The notes under the pieces: model-generated
Told to the model about the DNA's origin: nothing
What the model saw: only the letters and a program-made list of their open reading frames with translations
Database searches by the model: none
Program-made: the position numbers and the translations under genes
From: Arthrobacter antioxidans
GTDB taxonomy: Bacteria > Actinomycetota > Actinomycetes > Actinomycetales > Micrococcaceae
Direction: 5' to 3'
NCBI RefSeq assembly: GCF_023100725.1
Contig: NZ_CP095501.1
Coordinates: 682,001 to 746,000 of the forward strand
Length of the DNA stretch: 64,000 nucleotides
Shown here: positions 18,936 through 27,862 of the stretch, in pieces
How the letters are laid out: each line of letters opens with the position of its first letter
Position numbering within the stretch: position 1 is the stretch's first letter

Positions 18936-18975
18936 ACGGCCCCGTCCGCCACCCGGAGGCAGCGGACGGGGCCGT
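18936..18975. terminator. bidirectional terminator hairpin
   Basis: A perfect 14-bp inverted repeat, ACGGCCCCGTCCGC at 18936-18949 and its complement at 18962-18975, with a 12-nt loop. It lies between the convergent PucR and glycogen-binding-domain genes, so it can end both transcripts. Confidence 0.85.
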
Positions 18976-18989
18976 GGAGAACTCCGGGC

Positions 18990-19928
18990 CTAGGAGGTCT
19001 GGATGTCCTTCGTGTCGTAGTCGAACCGGAATGTCACCGTGGTGTCGGAGATCAGGTGCAGCTCGTGGTTGGCGCCGTCGCGCGTGCCGAACCGTCCGTA
19101 GTTCTCCTCCCACGATCCGTTGACGAGGATCTTGAACTGGTAGGTCCCGGCGGGCAGCTGCAGGGTGTGCAGCCAGAGCTTCTCCGTCGGCTCCCAGGCG
19201 AACTGCAGCTCGCGGAGCTCCGTGCTCCAGTGGCCGGCGTCGCCGAAGAGCGGGGCGAAGTCGCCGGACAGGGCCACGGACTGGGGCTGGTCCTGCCACG
19301 CGAGGTCGGCGGTCGAACCCGAGGGCGCATCGGTGGGCGACGCGGCGAGCGCCTCGGCGGCGGCAGCGACGAGCTCGGGCGGAGCCTCCTCCGTCACGGC
19401 GTCGGACGAGACCTCGGGGGTCGGGGCGATGTCCGGCGTCGTCGGTTCCCCGGTCGAGGATGCCTGCGCCTCCTCGTCCAGCTGCTCGGGGGCCTGGGGG
19501 GCGTGGACGACGGTCTCGGCCTGCTCCGGCACGGGAGCACCGCTGATCATGGCGTTGACGAACTGCTCCGGGTCGGCGAAAGCCGCGACGGCGCGGACGC
19601 CCTCGTCGGTGGCGGTCCAGCCGCTGCGGCCCTTGACGAGCCAGCCTGCCTTCACGAGCTTCGACGTCGCCGTCGTCAGTGCCTTGAACCCGCGGGGGAC
19701 GCCGCCGGCGAGGAGCTCCGCTTCCTTGTCATCGAACGGTACTTCCGCGACGGCCTTGGCCATCAGCTCGCTGGGCGCGACGACGGAGCCGGATGCCTGG
19801 TGGTCGGCTAGCAGGGCGAGAGTGGTGCGCAGACGGGCATTGGTGCTGTTGCGGGGGGCGATGACGATCTCCTTCGTGGTGTTCCTGCGGCTGACTGCCG
19901 GCCATCGTGACCGGTCGCCCGCGCTCAT
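18990..19928 (-). CDS. winged-helix plus glycogen-binding (CBM48/AMPK-type) domain protein
   Basis: A 312-aa protein in three parts. Residues about 25-120 look like a winged-helix unit (L-R-T-T-L-A-L-L-A-D-H, L-V-K-A-G-W-L-V-K-G-R-S-G-W-T-A-T-D-E-G). Residues about 130-215 are a disordered Ala/Glu/Pro linker. Residues about 225-312 resemble an AMPK-type glycogen-binding fold (A-L-S-G-D-F-A-P-L-F, L-P-A-G-T-Y-Q-F-K-I-L-V-N-G-S-W). No catalytic glycosidase domain is present. The start at 19928 has no strong ribosome site and a start some 60 nt further in is possible. Could link carbohydrate state to gene expression; this is inference. Confidence 0.72.
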   Translation of the reverse strand: MSAGDRSRWPAVSRRNTTKEIVIAPRNSTNARLRTTLALLADHQASGSVVAPSELMAKAVAEVPFDDKEAELLAGGVPRGFKALTTATSKLVKAGWLVKGRSGWTATDEGVRAVAAFADPEQFVNAMISGAPVPEQAETVVHAPQAPEQLDEEAQASSTGEPTTPDIAPTPEVSSDAVTEEAPPELVAAAAEALAASPTDAPSGSTADLAWQDQPQSVALSGDFAPLFGDAGHWSTELRELQFAWEPTEKLWLHTLQLPAGTYQFKILVNGSWEENYGRFGTRDGANHELHLISDTTVTFRFDYDTKDIQTS

Positions 19929-20219
19929 GGCGGATGGGATCCGGGCGGGATTCTTACAAGAGGCAGGGTACGTGGTTCGAGGTCCGATGACGACAGCACC
20001 CTGATTTTATCGTCAGGACGGCGCTTCTTCCTGCAGGCAGGCGCCGTCATCTTCCCCCATCTGACCGACCGGTGCGCTCGAGACCGGCGATGCCGGTCCG
20101 GTCCCCAGAGTAGGAGGAGCGGTCCGCGGAGAAGAACCGTGCAACTACCCGTTTCTCTCCGCCGACTACTCGCCGCAGGCAGGAGGGGCGACGGAAACGC
20201 AGCTGCTATCGTGCGCAGC

Positions 20220-20666
20220 ATGGCGTCCCTCGCAGCTTCGAAGCGCACGTCCGCCGCGAGGACGACGGCGCGCATGGTCCTCGGCGCATTCCTCCTGTTC
20301 GCCGGCACGGCCCACCTGACGATCGCCCGGACCGAGTTCGCCGCGCAGGTCCCGGCCTGGCTGCCCCTCGATACGGACGTGGTGGTCGTGGCGTCGGGCG
20401 TCGTCGAACTGGTGCTCGGCGCCGCGCTCGTGGGCCTCGGCCGTTACCGGGTGATCGTCGGCTGGGTGGTCGCCGCCTTCTTCGTCGCGATCTTCCCCGG
20501 CAACATAGCCCAGTACGTCGACGGCGTCAGTGCGTTCGGGCTCGATACCGACGGCGCCCGCCTCACCCGCCTGTTCTTCCAGCCCGTGCTCGTGGTGTGG
20601 GCCCTGTGGTCCACCGGCGCGTGGCGTGACCGGCGGACGTTCCGGAGCGAGAGGCGACCCCGGTAG
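20220..20666 (+). CDS. DoxX-like membrane protein
   Basis: A 148-aa protein with four predicted membrane segments (M-V-L-G-A-F-L-L-F-A-G-T-A-H, V-V-V-V-A-S-G-V-V-E-L-V-L-G-A-A-L, V-I-V-G-W-V-V-A-A-F-F-V-A-I, and F-F-Q-P-V-L-V-V-W-A-L-W). The F-A-G-T-A-H and V-E-L-x-L-G-A motifs are typical of the DoxX/DUF4267-like group. I start at ATG 20220 because the upstream residues are not membrane-like. Function unknown. Confidence 0.78.
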   Translation: MASLAASKRTSAARTTARMVLGAFLLFAGTAHLTIARTEFAAQVPAWLPLDTDVVVVASGVVELVLGAALVGLGRYRVIVGWVVAAFFVAIFPGNIAQYVDGVSAFGLDTDGARLTRLFFQPVLVVWALWSTGAWRDRRTFRSERRPR

Positions 20667-20765
20667 GCCGCACCGGATTCGACTGCGCAGACCGGCATTC
20701 CTCAGTATGCTTCGAAAATCAGGCGATAGCTCCGCTGCTGCCCACCCGCACCTCGAGGAGACACC

Positions 20766-21635
20766 ATGAAGACCCTCCGCCCCCTGCAATCCGTCGAGAA
20801 GCTCGAGAACGCCACCGGACTCGACCCGATCGTCACCACGATGCGCGACCTCGTGCAGGCCGTGATCAAGCCCGGCGCGCTCCGTGACATCCTCCACGGT
20901 GTGCCGATCGGCCACCCGCTGCATCCGCTGATGATCCTCGTGCCGACGGGCACCTGGTTCTCGGCGGCCATCCTCGATGCGATCCCCGGCTCGACGAAGG
21001 CGTCGGCGATCCTGATCGGCACCGGAGTGGTCACCGCCGGCCCCACGGCCCTGGCTGGCTGGACCGACTGGTCGGAAGGCCACGAACAGCAGCAGCGCGT
21101 CGGCATCGTGCACGCTGCGGCGAACATCGCCGCCGTCGGGCTGTACACGCTCTCCCTCGTCCAGCGACTCCGCGGCAGGTCCGGCAAGGTGCTCTCCTAC
21201 ACCGGCCTCGCCGTCGTCTCCGCCGGTGGATTCCTCGGCGGGCATATGTCCTACCGGCAGTCGCTGGGCGCCAATCACGCCGAGGACGTCCCGCACCGCG
21301 TGGAACCCGGCTGGCATGCGATCGGTGCGCTCGCCGACCTCCCCGAGGGGAAGCTCGAGCGGAAGATGCTCGGCGAGGTCCCGCTCGTCGTCCTCCGCCA
21401 GGGCAACGACGTCTCCGTCCTGTCCGACACCTGCAGCCACCTTTCCGGCCCGCTCAACGAAGGCAAGCTGACGTACGACGGTGGCAACGCCTGCGTGGTC
21501 TGCCCCTGGCACAACAGCACGTTCTCGCTGAGGACCGGCGAGGTCACTCAGGGCCCTGCGACGTCGCCTCAGCCGTCGTTCAGGACCCGCGTGGTGGCGG
21601 GCCGGGTCGAGGTGTCGCTGCCGCACGCGGGCTGA
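20766..21635 (+). CDS. Rieske [2Fe-2S] protein with DUF2231 membrane domain
   Basis: A 289-aa fusion. The N-terminal half (to about residue 175) is a DUF2231-like region with G-H-P-L-H-P and four hydrophobic segments. The C-terminal 110 residues are a Rieske ferredoxin domain with C-S-H-L-S-G and C-P-W-H-N-S providing the two Cys and two His cluster ligands. The start follows CGAGGAGACACC. Such proteins are thought to pass electrons at the membrane, but the partner is unknown. The last codons and the region just after the stop are partly duplicated about 790 bp downstream. Confidence 0.88.
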   Translation: MKTLRPLQSVEKLENATGLDPIVTTMRDLVQAVIKPGALRDILHGVPIGHPLHPLMILVPTGTWFSAAILDAIPGSTKASAILIGTGVVTAGPTALAGWTDWSEGHEQQQRVGIVHAAANIAAVGLYTLSLVQRLRGRSGKVLSYTGLAVVSAGGFLGGHMSYRQSLGANHAEDVPHRVEPGWHAIGALADLPEGKLERKMLGEVPLVVLRQGNDVSVLSDTCSHLSGPLNEGKLTYDGGNACVVCPWHNSTFSLRTGEVTQGPATSPQPSFRTRVVAGRVEVSLPHAG

Positions 21636-21803
21636 CGCCCCGGGCCTGGCGGCTTCGGTGCAGCGACCGGGCTGGTACTGCTCAGGGCCTGTACCAGCCT
21701 GTGCCTGTACCGGTTCCGGGGGCTTCGAGGACTGCAATAGCGTGTCGTGCCAGGACACGCCGTCAGTTGGACGCATCCGGCTCCGAAGTCCCCGGGAAGG
21801 GAC
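21614..21803. repeat. duplicated block, copy A (Rieske 3' end plus structured repeat)
   Basis: The last codons of the Rieske gene and the stop (26 nt, 21614-21639) recur exactly at 22404-22429. A 97-bp segment at 21707-21803 is about 75% identical to 22468-22565. Inside that segment, the arms CCGGGGGCTTCG-like and CGAAGTCCCCGG form an outer inverted repeat, and GTGTC/GACAC an inner one, so each copy can fold as a long hairpin. The tract has no credible gene of its own. Confidence 0.75.
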
Positions 21804-21883
21804 TTCGGCGACGCGGACGCTGCGGTCCAGCGGGTGTTGGCGCGACCGGCGGATGGACGGAACTGACCTGCTCCTCGTGCAGG

Positions 21884-22225
21884 TCAGCCCTGCCCGCTGC
21901 GGGAGTCGATGCCAACCTGGACCCAGAATGCGAGGTCGGCCTCGTCGCTGATCCTCACGCTCGGCACAGTGAGCCACCCACGACCCATGGGCCGGTCGCC
22001 TCCCATCTGCGCCGGTAGCGCGCCACGCCGCAGCAGATCGTCGTGGTCGGCAGGATCGGTGCGGACCAGCAGGCCCCCGTCACGATCGGCAGCGACGGCG
22101 AGGCGGCCATCCACCATGAAGGACTGGACGCCGAACATGCGTACCTCACGTACGTTCGGGTGTGACGCGAGGATGTCCCGGAGCCGTTGCGACAGGGTGT
22201 CACGCGGGTCCGCGGGGCCGATCAC
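21884..22225 (-). CDS. TfoX/Sxy N-terminal-domain protein
   Basis: A 113-aa protein consisting of one TfoX N-terminal domain: V-R-M-F-G-V-Q-S-F-M-V-D-G-R-L-A-V-A-A, then L-L-V-R-T-D-P-A-D-H and the C-terminal W-L-T-V-P. Stand-alone domains of this sort are common in Actinobacteria with no demonstrated role in competence. It is enclosed by two copies of a structured repeat, suggesting insertion or duplication at this spot. Confidence 0.82.
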   Translation of the reverse strand: MIGPADPRDTLSQRLRDILASHPNVREVRMFGVQSFMVDGRLAVAADRDGGLLVRTDPADHDDLLRRGALPAQMGGDRPMGRGWLTVPSVRISDEADLAFWVQVGIDSRSGQG

Positions 22226-22390
22226 CGACCGCCCCCGGCGTTGAAGCCCTGCCGATCGTCATCCGGGTGAAGCCCATGGACGGTGTCCTGTCGAAGGGGG
22301 TGCAGGGTGCCCACAGTCGCTCCTTTGCTCGGCGTACACGCAGACTACGAAGTCGACGCCGGCCGCTGTCAAGGGAGCGCACGGCGGCGG

Positions 22391-22565
22391 GACGGGTTGA
22401 CGGGTCGCTGCCGCACGCGGGCTGACGCCATGCCTCGGGCCCGGCAGATGGGTCCACCCCCGGACCCGTACCGCTTCCGGGGGCTTCGGGGGAGGTAGCC
22501 GTGTGTCGTCGCGCGACACGCCGTCAGATCGACGAATCCGGCGTCGAAGCCCCCGGGATGGGGAC
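22391..22565. repeat. duplicated block, copy B (remnant of a second Rieske gene end plus structured repeat)
   Basis: The plus frame at 22391-22425 reads A-G-R-V-D-G-S-L-P-H-A-G-stop, matching A-G-R-V-E-V-S-L-P-H-A-G-stop at the end of the Rieske gene. The downstream palindromic segment (22468-22565) matches copy A, and here the arms are better paired: GGGGGCTTCG with CGAAGCCCCC, and GTGTCG with CGACAC. No longer Rieske-like frame leads into it, so only the 3' end was duplicated or survived. Confidence 0.72.
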
Positions 22566-22649
22566 TACGACGCACCGAAGTCCGGAACCGGAGTCCCGGA
22601 CCGACGCCGGGATCGGCCCCGACGATCCGCCCGCTACAGGCCCGGGCGC

Positions 22650-23486
22650 TCAGCTCCGCCTGGCCGTGACCAGCAGGTACTCCCAGTCCATCGACCGGCC
22701 GCCCGCCCCGGAACCGAACCGCTCCGCGAGCGCAATCAGCTCTGCGTCGAGGGCGGCAGCGCGGTCGGGCGATGCGGCCAGCGACTTGTACACGCCGATC
22801 GTCGGCCCGTAGTTCGTCTTGAAGTAGTCCAGGAAATCACGCGACGACTCGAAGTGGTCCACCTGGAGCCGCCGTCGTTCGGCCTGCAGATCCGTCACCC
22901 GGTCACCGAACAGCGACGTCACATGCTGTTCCCGCCCCCACAGGGGAGGAGGCTGGGCGCCGGGAGGCGGCGGCGGGGCGTACGGCTTCATGGTCGCGAA
23001 CATCTGGCCGATGAAGCCCTCGGGCGTCCAGTTGATCAGTCCGACGGTCCCGCCCGGCGCACACACCCGGAGCAACTCGTCGGCGGTCTCCCGGTGGTGG
23101 GGTGCGAACATCACCCCGACGCAGGACACGACGACGTCGAACGCGCCAGTGTCGTAGGGGAGGTGCTCGGCGTCGGCGACGTCCCAATCGAGGGATACGC
23201 CGCGGTCCCGCGCGAGCTGCCGACCGATGTCGAGGAGCTCGGGTGTGAGATCCGACGCCGTGACGGTGGCGCCCCGCTCCGCTGCCGGGATGGCGGCATT
23301 GCCGGTGCCGGCGGCGACGTCGAGGACCTTTTGCCCGGCGGTGATGTCCGTGGCATCGACCAGGACGCGCCCGAGGGCGGGGATGATCTGGGCCGCGACG
23401 GCGGCGTAGTTGCCCTGTGCCCACAGTGCACGGTGGCGCGCCTTCAGTTCCCTGTCGGCGTCGGGGTTGGTTCGTACTTCGGTCAT
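22650..23486 (-). CDS. class I SAM-dependent methyltransferase
   Basis: A 278-aa Rossmann methyltransferase: V-L-D-V-A-A-G-T-G-N-A-A (motif I, near residue 54), T-A-S-D-L-T-P-E-L-L (motif II), D-A-E-H-L-P-Y (motif III) and V-V-S-C-V-G-V-M-F-A-P-H (motif IV). UbiE/menG-like small-molecule type. It stands alone, with a short gap to the BTAD regulator downstream on the same strand. The start at 23486 has an AGGAAGG ribosome site. The substrate is unknown. Confidence 0.85.
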   Translation of the reverse strand: MTEVRTNPDADRELKARHRALWAQGNYAAVAAQIIPALGRVLVDATDITAGQKVLDVAAGTGNAAIPAAERGATVTASDLTPELLDIGRQLARDRGVSLDWDVADAEHLPYDTGAFDVVVSCVGVMFAPHHRETADELLRVCAPGGTVGLINWTPEGFIGQMFATMKPYAPPPPPGAQPPPLWGREQHVTSLFGDRVTDLQAERRRLQVDHFESSRDFLDYFKTNYGPTIGVYKSLAASPDRAAALDAELIALAERFGSGAGGRSMDWEYLLVTARRS

Positions 23487-23591
23487 GATGATGACCTTCC
23501 TCTGTCGTGGCGGCGTTTCCGCCGCGTGCTGTTCCTGACCGCATCAGTGTCACGGCGCAGCGTGTGACGAACCGTGTGACGGGCCCCGGTC

Positions 23592-25373
23592 TCAGAGCTG
23601 GTGGCGGCGGGCCAGATGCTCGGTCAGCGCCGGGTTCTCGATGCCCTGCGCCAGGACCCGGATCGTGGCGGCAGCGCCGTCGTCGCCCAGGAGGGCCCGG
23701 CTGGAGTAGGAGCGGACCGTCAGTTCCCGGTGCCCGTAGCGGCTGGAGCGCTCACCGAGCTCCTGCGCGAACCGCAGAGCCTGGGGCGGGTTGTCGGACA
23801 TTGCGGCGGTCGTCGCGAGGTCGAGGTTCCGGCCGCGGAACCACCGGTACCAGGGATGGGGCTGCACCCCGCGGTCGATCCACGTGGCTGCCCCCGCGAC
23901 GTCGCCGCGGGCCAGCAGCACGGAGGCCTTGGCGTGCGCGGCAGCATCCATGAAGCAGCGGTCACCGAAGGACCCGGCGAGCGCCGTCGCGTGGTCGGCC
24001 AGGCCCTCCGCCGCCCGGTCCTCGCCCCGCGCGAGGTACGCCTCGCTGCGCAGCGCCTCGACGAAGGGGGAGAAGGCCGTCCAGTGCTCCTGTGTGACGA
24101 GGGCCAGGGCAGCATCCAGTTCGACGGCGGCCCGGCGCGCCCGGCCGGTCAGGAGATGCACCCGTCCGAGCATCGTCGTCGCGAAGGCTTCCTGCCGGAC
24201 GGCTGCCAGGCCGACGCTGAGGCGGACCGATTCGGTGAGGACGACGACGGCGCCGGGGTAGTCGGCCGTGTCCGTCGCGAGCATCCCCATCACGCCGAGC
24301 GCCTTGGCCCGTTGATCGGGGAGGGCCCGCGCGGCCGCGACGGCCTTCGCCAGCCATCGGGCTCCGCTGGCAGGAAACCCCCGCTGCACGGCGAGGAAGC
24401 CCAGTTCCCGGTACGCGGCTGATCGGACCGCGGGGTCGCCGTTCCGGGAGAGGGACAGCACGCGGTGGAGGAGGTCCGCGACCTCCGCGCCGCGCCCGCC
24501 CGCGCCGTGGGTGAGCGCTTCCGCGAGGGCGAGGAGCGTTTCCGCCTGGAGGGCGCGGTCGCCCATGCGTTGTGCGAGGCCCGTGGCGACGCGCAGGTGC
24601 GAGAGTGCCGTCCCCGGGGCTCCCGCGGACAGGCACGCCTTCGCCGCCTCGAGGTAGGAGGTGACGGTGAGGGTGGTCGCGGGCAGGGTGCTCGAGGGCA
24701 CGACCGGCGCGGCGAGGGCACGCTGCACCTCCGCGGGCAGGCCCTCGCCCAGTTCCTCGGCGAAGACGCCCCGGCAGCGGTCGGCGCACCGGCGGGCCTC
24801 GGGTTCATCGCGCGCCTCCATGAGCGAACGGACGAGCAGGGCATGGAAGTCGGCGTTGAGGGGGTCGAGCTGGACGGCGCGTGTGGCAAGTGCGATGGCG
24901 CCCTCGGTGTCGCCGTTCGCCAGCGCGGACAGACCGCCGTCGTAGACCGCGGTCTCGACGGCGTGCCGGAAGCGGTGCCGCTCCATGGTCAGCCAGCCGT
25001 CGAAGGCGGGACAGTCTGTGAAGTCGTATCCCTCGAGCAGTTCGGCGCTGAGGATCGATCCGGGGGTCGGCACCAGCCTCCTCAGGACGTCGACCCGCGA
25101 CGACGCGATCCGCAGCATGAGCGGGTCGCCGCCGAGTGAAGCCCTGGTGCCCAGGACCCTCCGCAGGTCGGACAGCTGCCAGCGGAGGGCTCCGAGGGGA
25201 TCGTAGGCGTCGGGGAACAGCAGCGCCGCCAGCTGGTTCCGCGGGGTGGGCATATCGTGCAGCAGGAGGTAGGCGAGCAGGCCCCACGCCTTCCGGCCGC
25301 GGGGCTGCGGACCCTCGCCGTCGGGTCGGGTGATGGTGGGGAGTCCGAGGAGCTGGATGTCGATCCCGGGCAT
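23592..25373 (-). CDS. BTAD/SARP-like transcriptional regulator
   Basis: A 593-aa protein: N-terminal OmpR-type winged helix (I-D-I-Q-L-L-G-L-P-T-I and R-G-R-K-A-W-G-L-L-A-Y-L-L-L-H, residues about 3-95), a bacterial transcriptional activation domain with A-L-A-T-R-A-V-Q-L-D-P-L-N-A-D-F-H near residue 170, then a long helical TPR-like C-terminal part. No NB-ARC P-loop is seen. I take ATG 25373 because the fold starts there; an in-frame ATG at 25415 would add 14 residues. The target may be the methyltransferase gene downstream, but this is only proximity. Confidence 0.82.
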   Translation of the reverse strand: MPGIDIQLLGLPTITRPDGEGPQPRGRKAWGLLAYLLLHDMPTPRNQLAALLFPDAYDPLGALRWQLSDLRRVLGTRASLGGDPLMLRIASSRVDVLRRLVPTPGSILSAELLEGYDFTDCPAFDGWLTMERHRFRHAVETAVYDGGLSALANGDTEGAIALATRAVQLDPLNADFHALLVRSLMEARDEPEARRCADRCRGVFAEELGEGLPAEVQRALAAPVVPSSTLPATTLTVTSYLEAAKACLSAGAPGTALSHLRVATGLAQRMGDRALQAETLLALAEALTHGAGGRGAEVADLLHRVLSLSRNGDPAVRSAAYRELGFLAVQRGFPASGARWLAKAVAAARALPDQRAKALGVMGMLATDTADYPGAVVVLTESVRLSVGLAAVRQEAFATTMLGRVHLLTGRARRAAVELDAALALVTQEHWTAFSPFVEALRSEAYLARGEDRAAEGLADHATALAGSFGDRCFMDAAAHAKASVLLARGDVAGAATWIDRGVQPHPWYRWFRGRNLDLATTAAMSDNPPQALRFAQELGERSSRYGHRELTVRSYSSRALLGDDGAAATIRVLAQGIENPALTEHLARRHQL

Positions 25374-25472
25374 GGCCCCACTGTAGATCCGGAGGCCGAT
25401 CGACGGAACGGCCAAAGGTGCAGGAACGGCAGGAACAGCGGGAGCGGCCGGAACGGCAGGAGGAGCTGCGGC

Positions 25473-25796
25473 CTATCGCGCCTGCGCCACCGGGTACAGG
25501 TCCGTCGCCTCGAGCATGACCGAGTCGATCCTCGCCGTCAACGCGCCGTCCGTCGCCGACGCCGCCTTCGCCTCGGTCCACCGCGGGTCGGCGCCGAACG
25601 CCGCCCAGTTGGCCTTCGGGTCGCCGTCGTGCTCGAGCAGATAGACGAGGACGTCGTCGGTCCCCACCGGCGTCCAGTAGCCGAGGCTCTTCATGTTGTG
25701 CTCGGTGAAGAGGCCGATGGTCAAGGAGCGGAAACGCTCCACGAGGGCGTCCATCTTGCCGGGGTTGGCGGTGTAGGTGCGGAGTTCGTAGGTCAT
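25473..25796 (-). CDS. NIPSNAP-family protein
   Basis: A 107-aa single-domain NIPSNAP protein (ferredoxin-like/ABM fold): M-T-Y-E-L-R-T-Y-T-A-N-P-G-K-M, F-T-E-H-N-M-K-S-L-G-Y-W and V-Y-L-L-E-H-D. The start at 25796 follows GGGAG; a longer frame to 25835 lacks a site. These proteins are often accessory to catabolic operons, but none is adjacent here. Confidence 0.88.
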   Translation of the reverse strand: MTYELRTYTANPGKMDALVERFRSLTIGLFTEHNMKSLGYWTPVGTDDVLVYLLEHDGDPKANWAAFGADPRWTEAKAASATDGALTARIDSVMLEATDLYPVAQAR

Positions 25797-25835
25797 GGTT
25801 CTCCCGGTGGTTGTTGGGCTGGTGGTCAGATCCAC

Positions 25836-26422
25836 ACTAAGCCCACGGTGGAGCGCTTTCAGGGCGGACTACTTCCGTGGACCGTGCAATTCATAGGGCC
25901 GGCCGTTCCGATCGTCGGAGACGATATCGGTCCTTGCTGCGACAGATGAGGAATGTCGGTGGTACGGGAAATCATGGGGTGATGCTCACCGTCCGAAAGG
26001 AGCCCGGATGCCCGGAACCCTCGGTGCGGGGGATGCAATCATCACCGTGGACGCCGACGGTAGCAAGGGTGATCTTGCCGTCGTTGCCACGCCAGAAGTG
26101 CAGCCGGCGGGCGGAGGCGCTCTTGACCTGCAGGGAGTAAGACGTGGGGATGCGGGCCGGCGCTCCCATGTGAAATTGGTGTTCCCAGTCCACGCGCGGC
26201 CTCCCTGCTCCCGAGCACAACAGGCCTTCTCAGAGGGTGCGGGGAACAGGGGACTCGCCTGAACCAGCTTCCTGATCGGCGTTCCCTTCGGCGACGGCAC
26301 AGGGACTTCACCTGTCCGGGACGTCGACGACCGGGGCTCTGGAAATGCGGCAGGCTCGGGAGGACAATGATGGCAGGCAGGCCTGCAACCCTGATGGACC
26401 ATCTCGGGTATGAGGAGTGGCA
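25836..26422. other. 587-bp gap without a recognised gene
   Basis: Between the NIPSNAP and glycosyltransferase genes. Reading frames exist on both strands (for example 26008-26262 plus, 25972-26220 minus) but none shows a recognisable motif. The minus frame around 26040-26170 has fairly protein-like composition and might be a decayed gene. The 3' part should hold the promoter of the rightward glycosyltransferase; no clear hexamers stand out. Confidence 0.5.
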
Positions 26423-27862
26423 ATGTCGACATATCTCATCTGCAGTTCACCCATCTACGGGCATGTCATGCCGCAGGTCGAGATCGGGCGATACCTCGTT
26501 GACCATGGACATACGGTGCGGATGCTTACCGGGTCTCGATTCAGTGACGTCGTTCGGGGTGCCGGACTGGAATTCATCGCCCTGCCGAAGGCGTGCGACT
26601 TCGACGACCGGGATCTTGACTCTTCCTTCCCCGGACGCGTGGAAAAGAAGGGACTCGCCCGGCTCCGCTTCGACATGAAGGCGGTCTTCATCGACACCCT
26701 GTCGGACCAGTTCCGGGCCCTGCAGGACGAACTCCACCGAACTCCTATCGATGCAGTCCTTGCCGAGTCGGGTTTCGTCGGCGCGATTGGTCCACTCCTC
26801 ACCGAGAACCCGCGGCCGCCGATCCTGTTCAGCGGAATCCTTCCACTCACATTTTCCAGTAGGGACACCGCGCCTTTCGGGCCTGGGCTGCGGCCGCTGC
26901 CTACGAGGGTCGGCGTGCTGCGGAACATGCTACTGAATGCCCTGATCCAGAAGGTCGTCTTCCGGTCCGTGCACGGTGAGGCGAATCGGCAGATGAAGAC
27001 CGTGACCGGAAGGCCCCTGCCGACCTATTTCCTTGACGCGCCGTCCCTGGCAGACAGGTTTCTCCAGTTCACCTGCCCAGGCTTCGAGTACCCCCGGAGC
27101 GACCTGCCGCGCAGTGTGCGGTTCGTAGGGCCTGTGATTCCCCGGGCCACCGGAGCGTTTGATCCGCCGTCATGGTGGGGGAACCTGCAGCAGGGGCGCC
27201 CCGTCATCCACGTCACCCAAGGGACCATCGACAATCGGGACCCCGGGCGGCTGATCCTACCCACCCTGCACGCCCTGGCGGATCTGGACGTGCTGGTTGT
27301 GGCCACCACTGGCGGCACACAGGTGCCTTCGGGAGAGATTCCCGCCAATGCCCGCGTCGCCGATTTCCTTCCCCACGACCACCTGCTGCCCCTCGTGGAT
27401 GTGCTGATCACCAACGGCGGATACGGCGGGACCCAACGGGCCTTGGGGCAGGGACTACCGGTGATCGTCGCCGGCGACCGCGAGGACAAACCCGAGGTGG
27501 CAGCGCGCGTGGCCTGGAGTGGCGCGGGAATTGACCTCCGCACGGGGACGCCGACGCCGGACGCCATCAGGAAGGCTGTCCGTAATGTGCTTGAGGAGCC
27601 GTCGTACCGGGAGGCCGCCCGGCGCCTGGCCGGCGAATTCTCACGGTTCGATGCCCTGCCGATGATCGCTCGTGAGTTGGAAACCGCTCAGGCCGGACCT
27701 CCCCCGGATCTACTGCACGGACCGAGGGATGCCGCTCGACTCTCCGGAACGCAGGCTCGTCGAATCGATCATCACCCACGCGCGCATCAAGGCCGGTCCT
27801 ATCCGTTCCGGCCTGGCCGGGGCCAGTCGACAGGGGCTCACCCTCACCCGGGTCGTCCGTGA
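26423..27862 (+). CDS. GT1-family (UGT/MGT-like) glycosyltransferase
   Basis: A 479-aa GT-B glycosyltransferase. The N-terminus S-P-I-Y-G-H-V-M-P-Q and the C-terminal donor loop (F-L-P-H-D-H-L-L-P-L-V-D-V-L-I-T-N-G-G-Y-G-G-T-Q-R-A-L) are the acceptor- and nucleotide-sugar-binding signatures of the MGT/UGT group that glycosylates small molecules. ATG 26423 follows GAGGAG. The family fold normally ends around I-A-R-E-L-E-T-A (about residue 424). The remaining ~55 residues are Pro/Arg/His-rich and look like read-through of another frame, so a frameshift or loss of the native stop near 27690 is likely. The gap to 28130 shows no convincing gene. Confidence 0.82.
   Translation: MSTYLICSSPIYGHVMPQVEIGRYLVDHGHTVRMLTGSRFSDVVRGAGLEFIALPKACDFDDRDLDSSFPGRVEKKGLARLRFDMKAVFIDTLSDQFRALQDELHRTPIDAVLAESGFVGAIGPLLTENPRPPILFSGILPLTFSSRDTAPFGPGLRPLPTRVGVLRNMLLNALIQKVVFRSVHGEANRQMKTVTGRPLPTYFLDAPSLADRFLQFTCPGFEYPRSDLPRSVRFVGPVIPRATGAFDPPSWWGNLQQGRPVIHVTQGTIDNRDPGRLILPTLHALADLDVLVVATTGGTQVPSGEIPANARVADFLPHDHLLPLVDVLITNGGYGGTQRALGQGLPVIVAGDREDKPEVAARVAWSGAGIDLRTGTPTPDAIRKAVRNVLEEPSYREAARRLAGEFSRFDALPMIARELETAQAGPPPDLLHGPRDAARLSGTQARRIDHHPRAHQGRSYPFRPGRGQSTGAHPHPGRP

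Noticed and set aside
20017..20048. Inverted repeat GACGGCGC/GCGCCGTC as a terminator
   Set aside because: It lies between divergent genes with a 16-nt loop and short stem; no transcript would be expected to end there.
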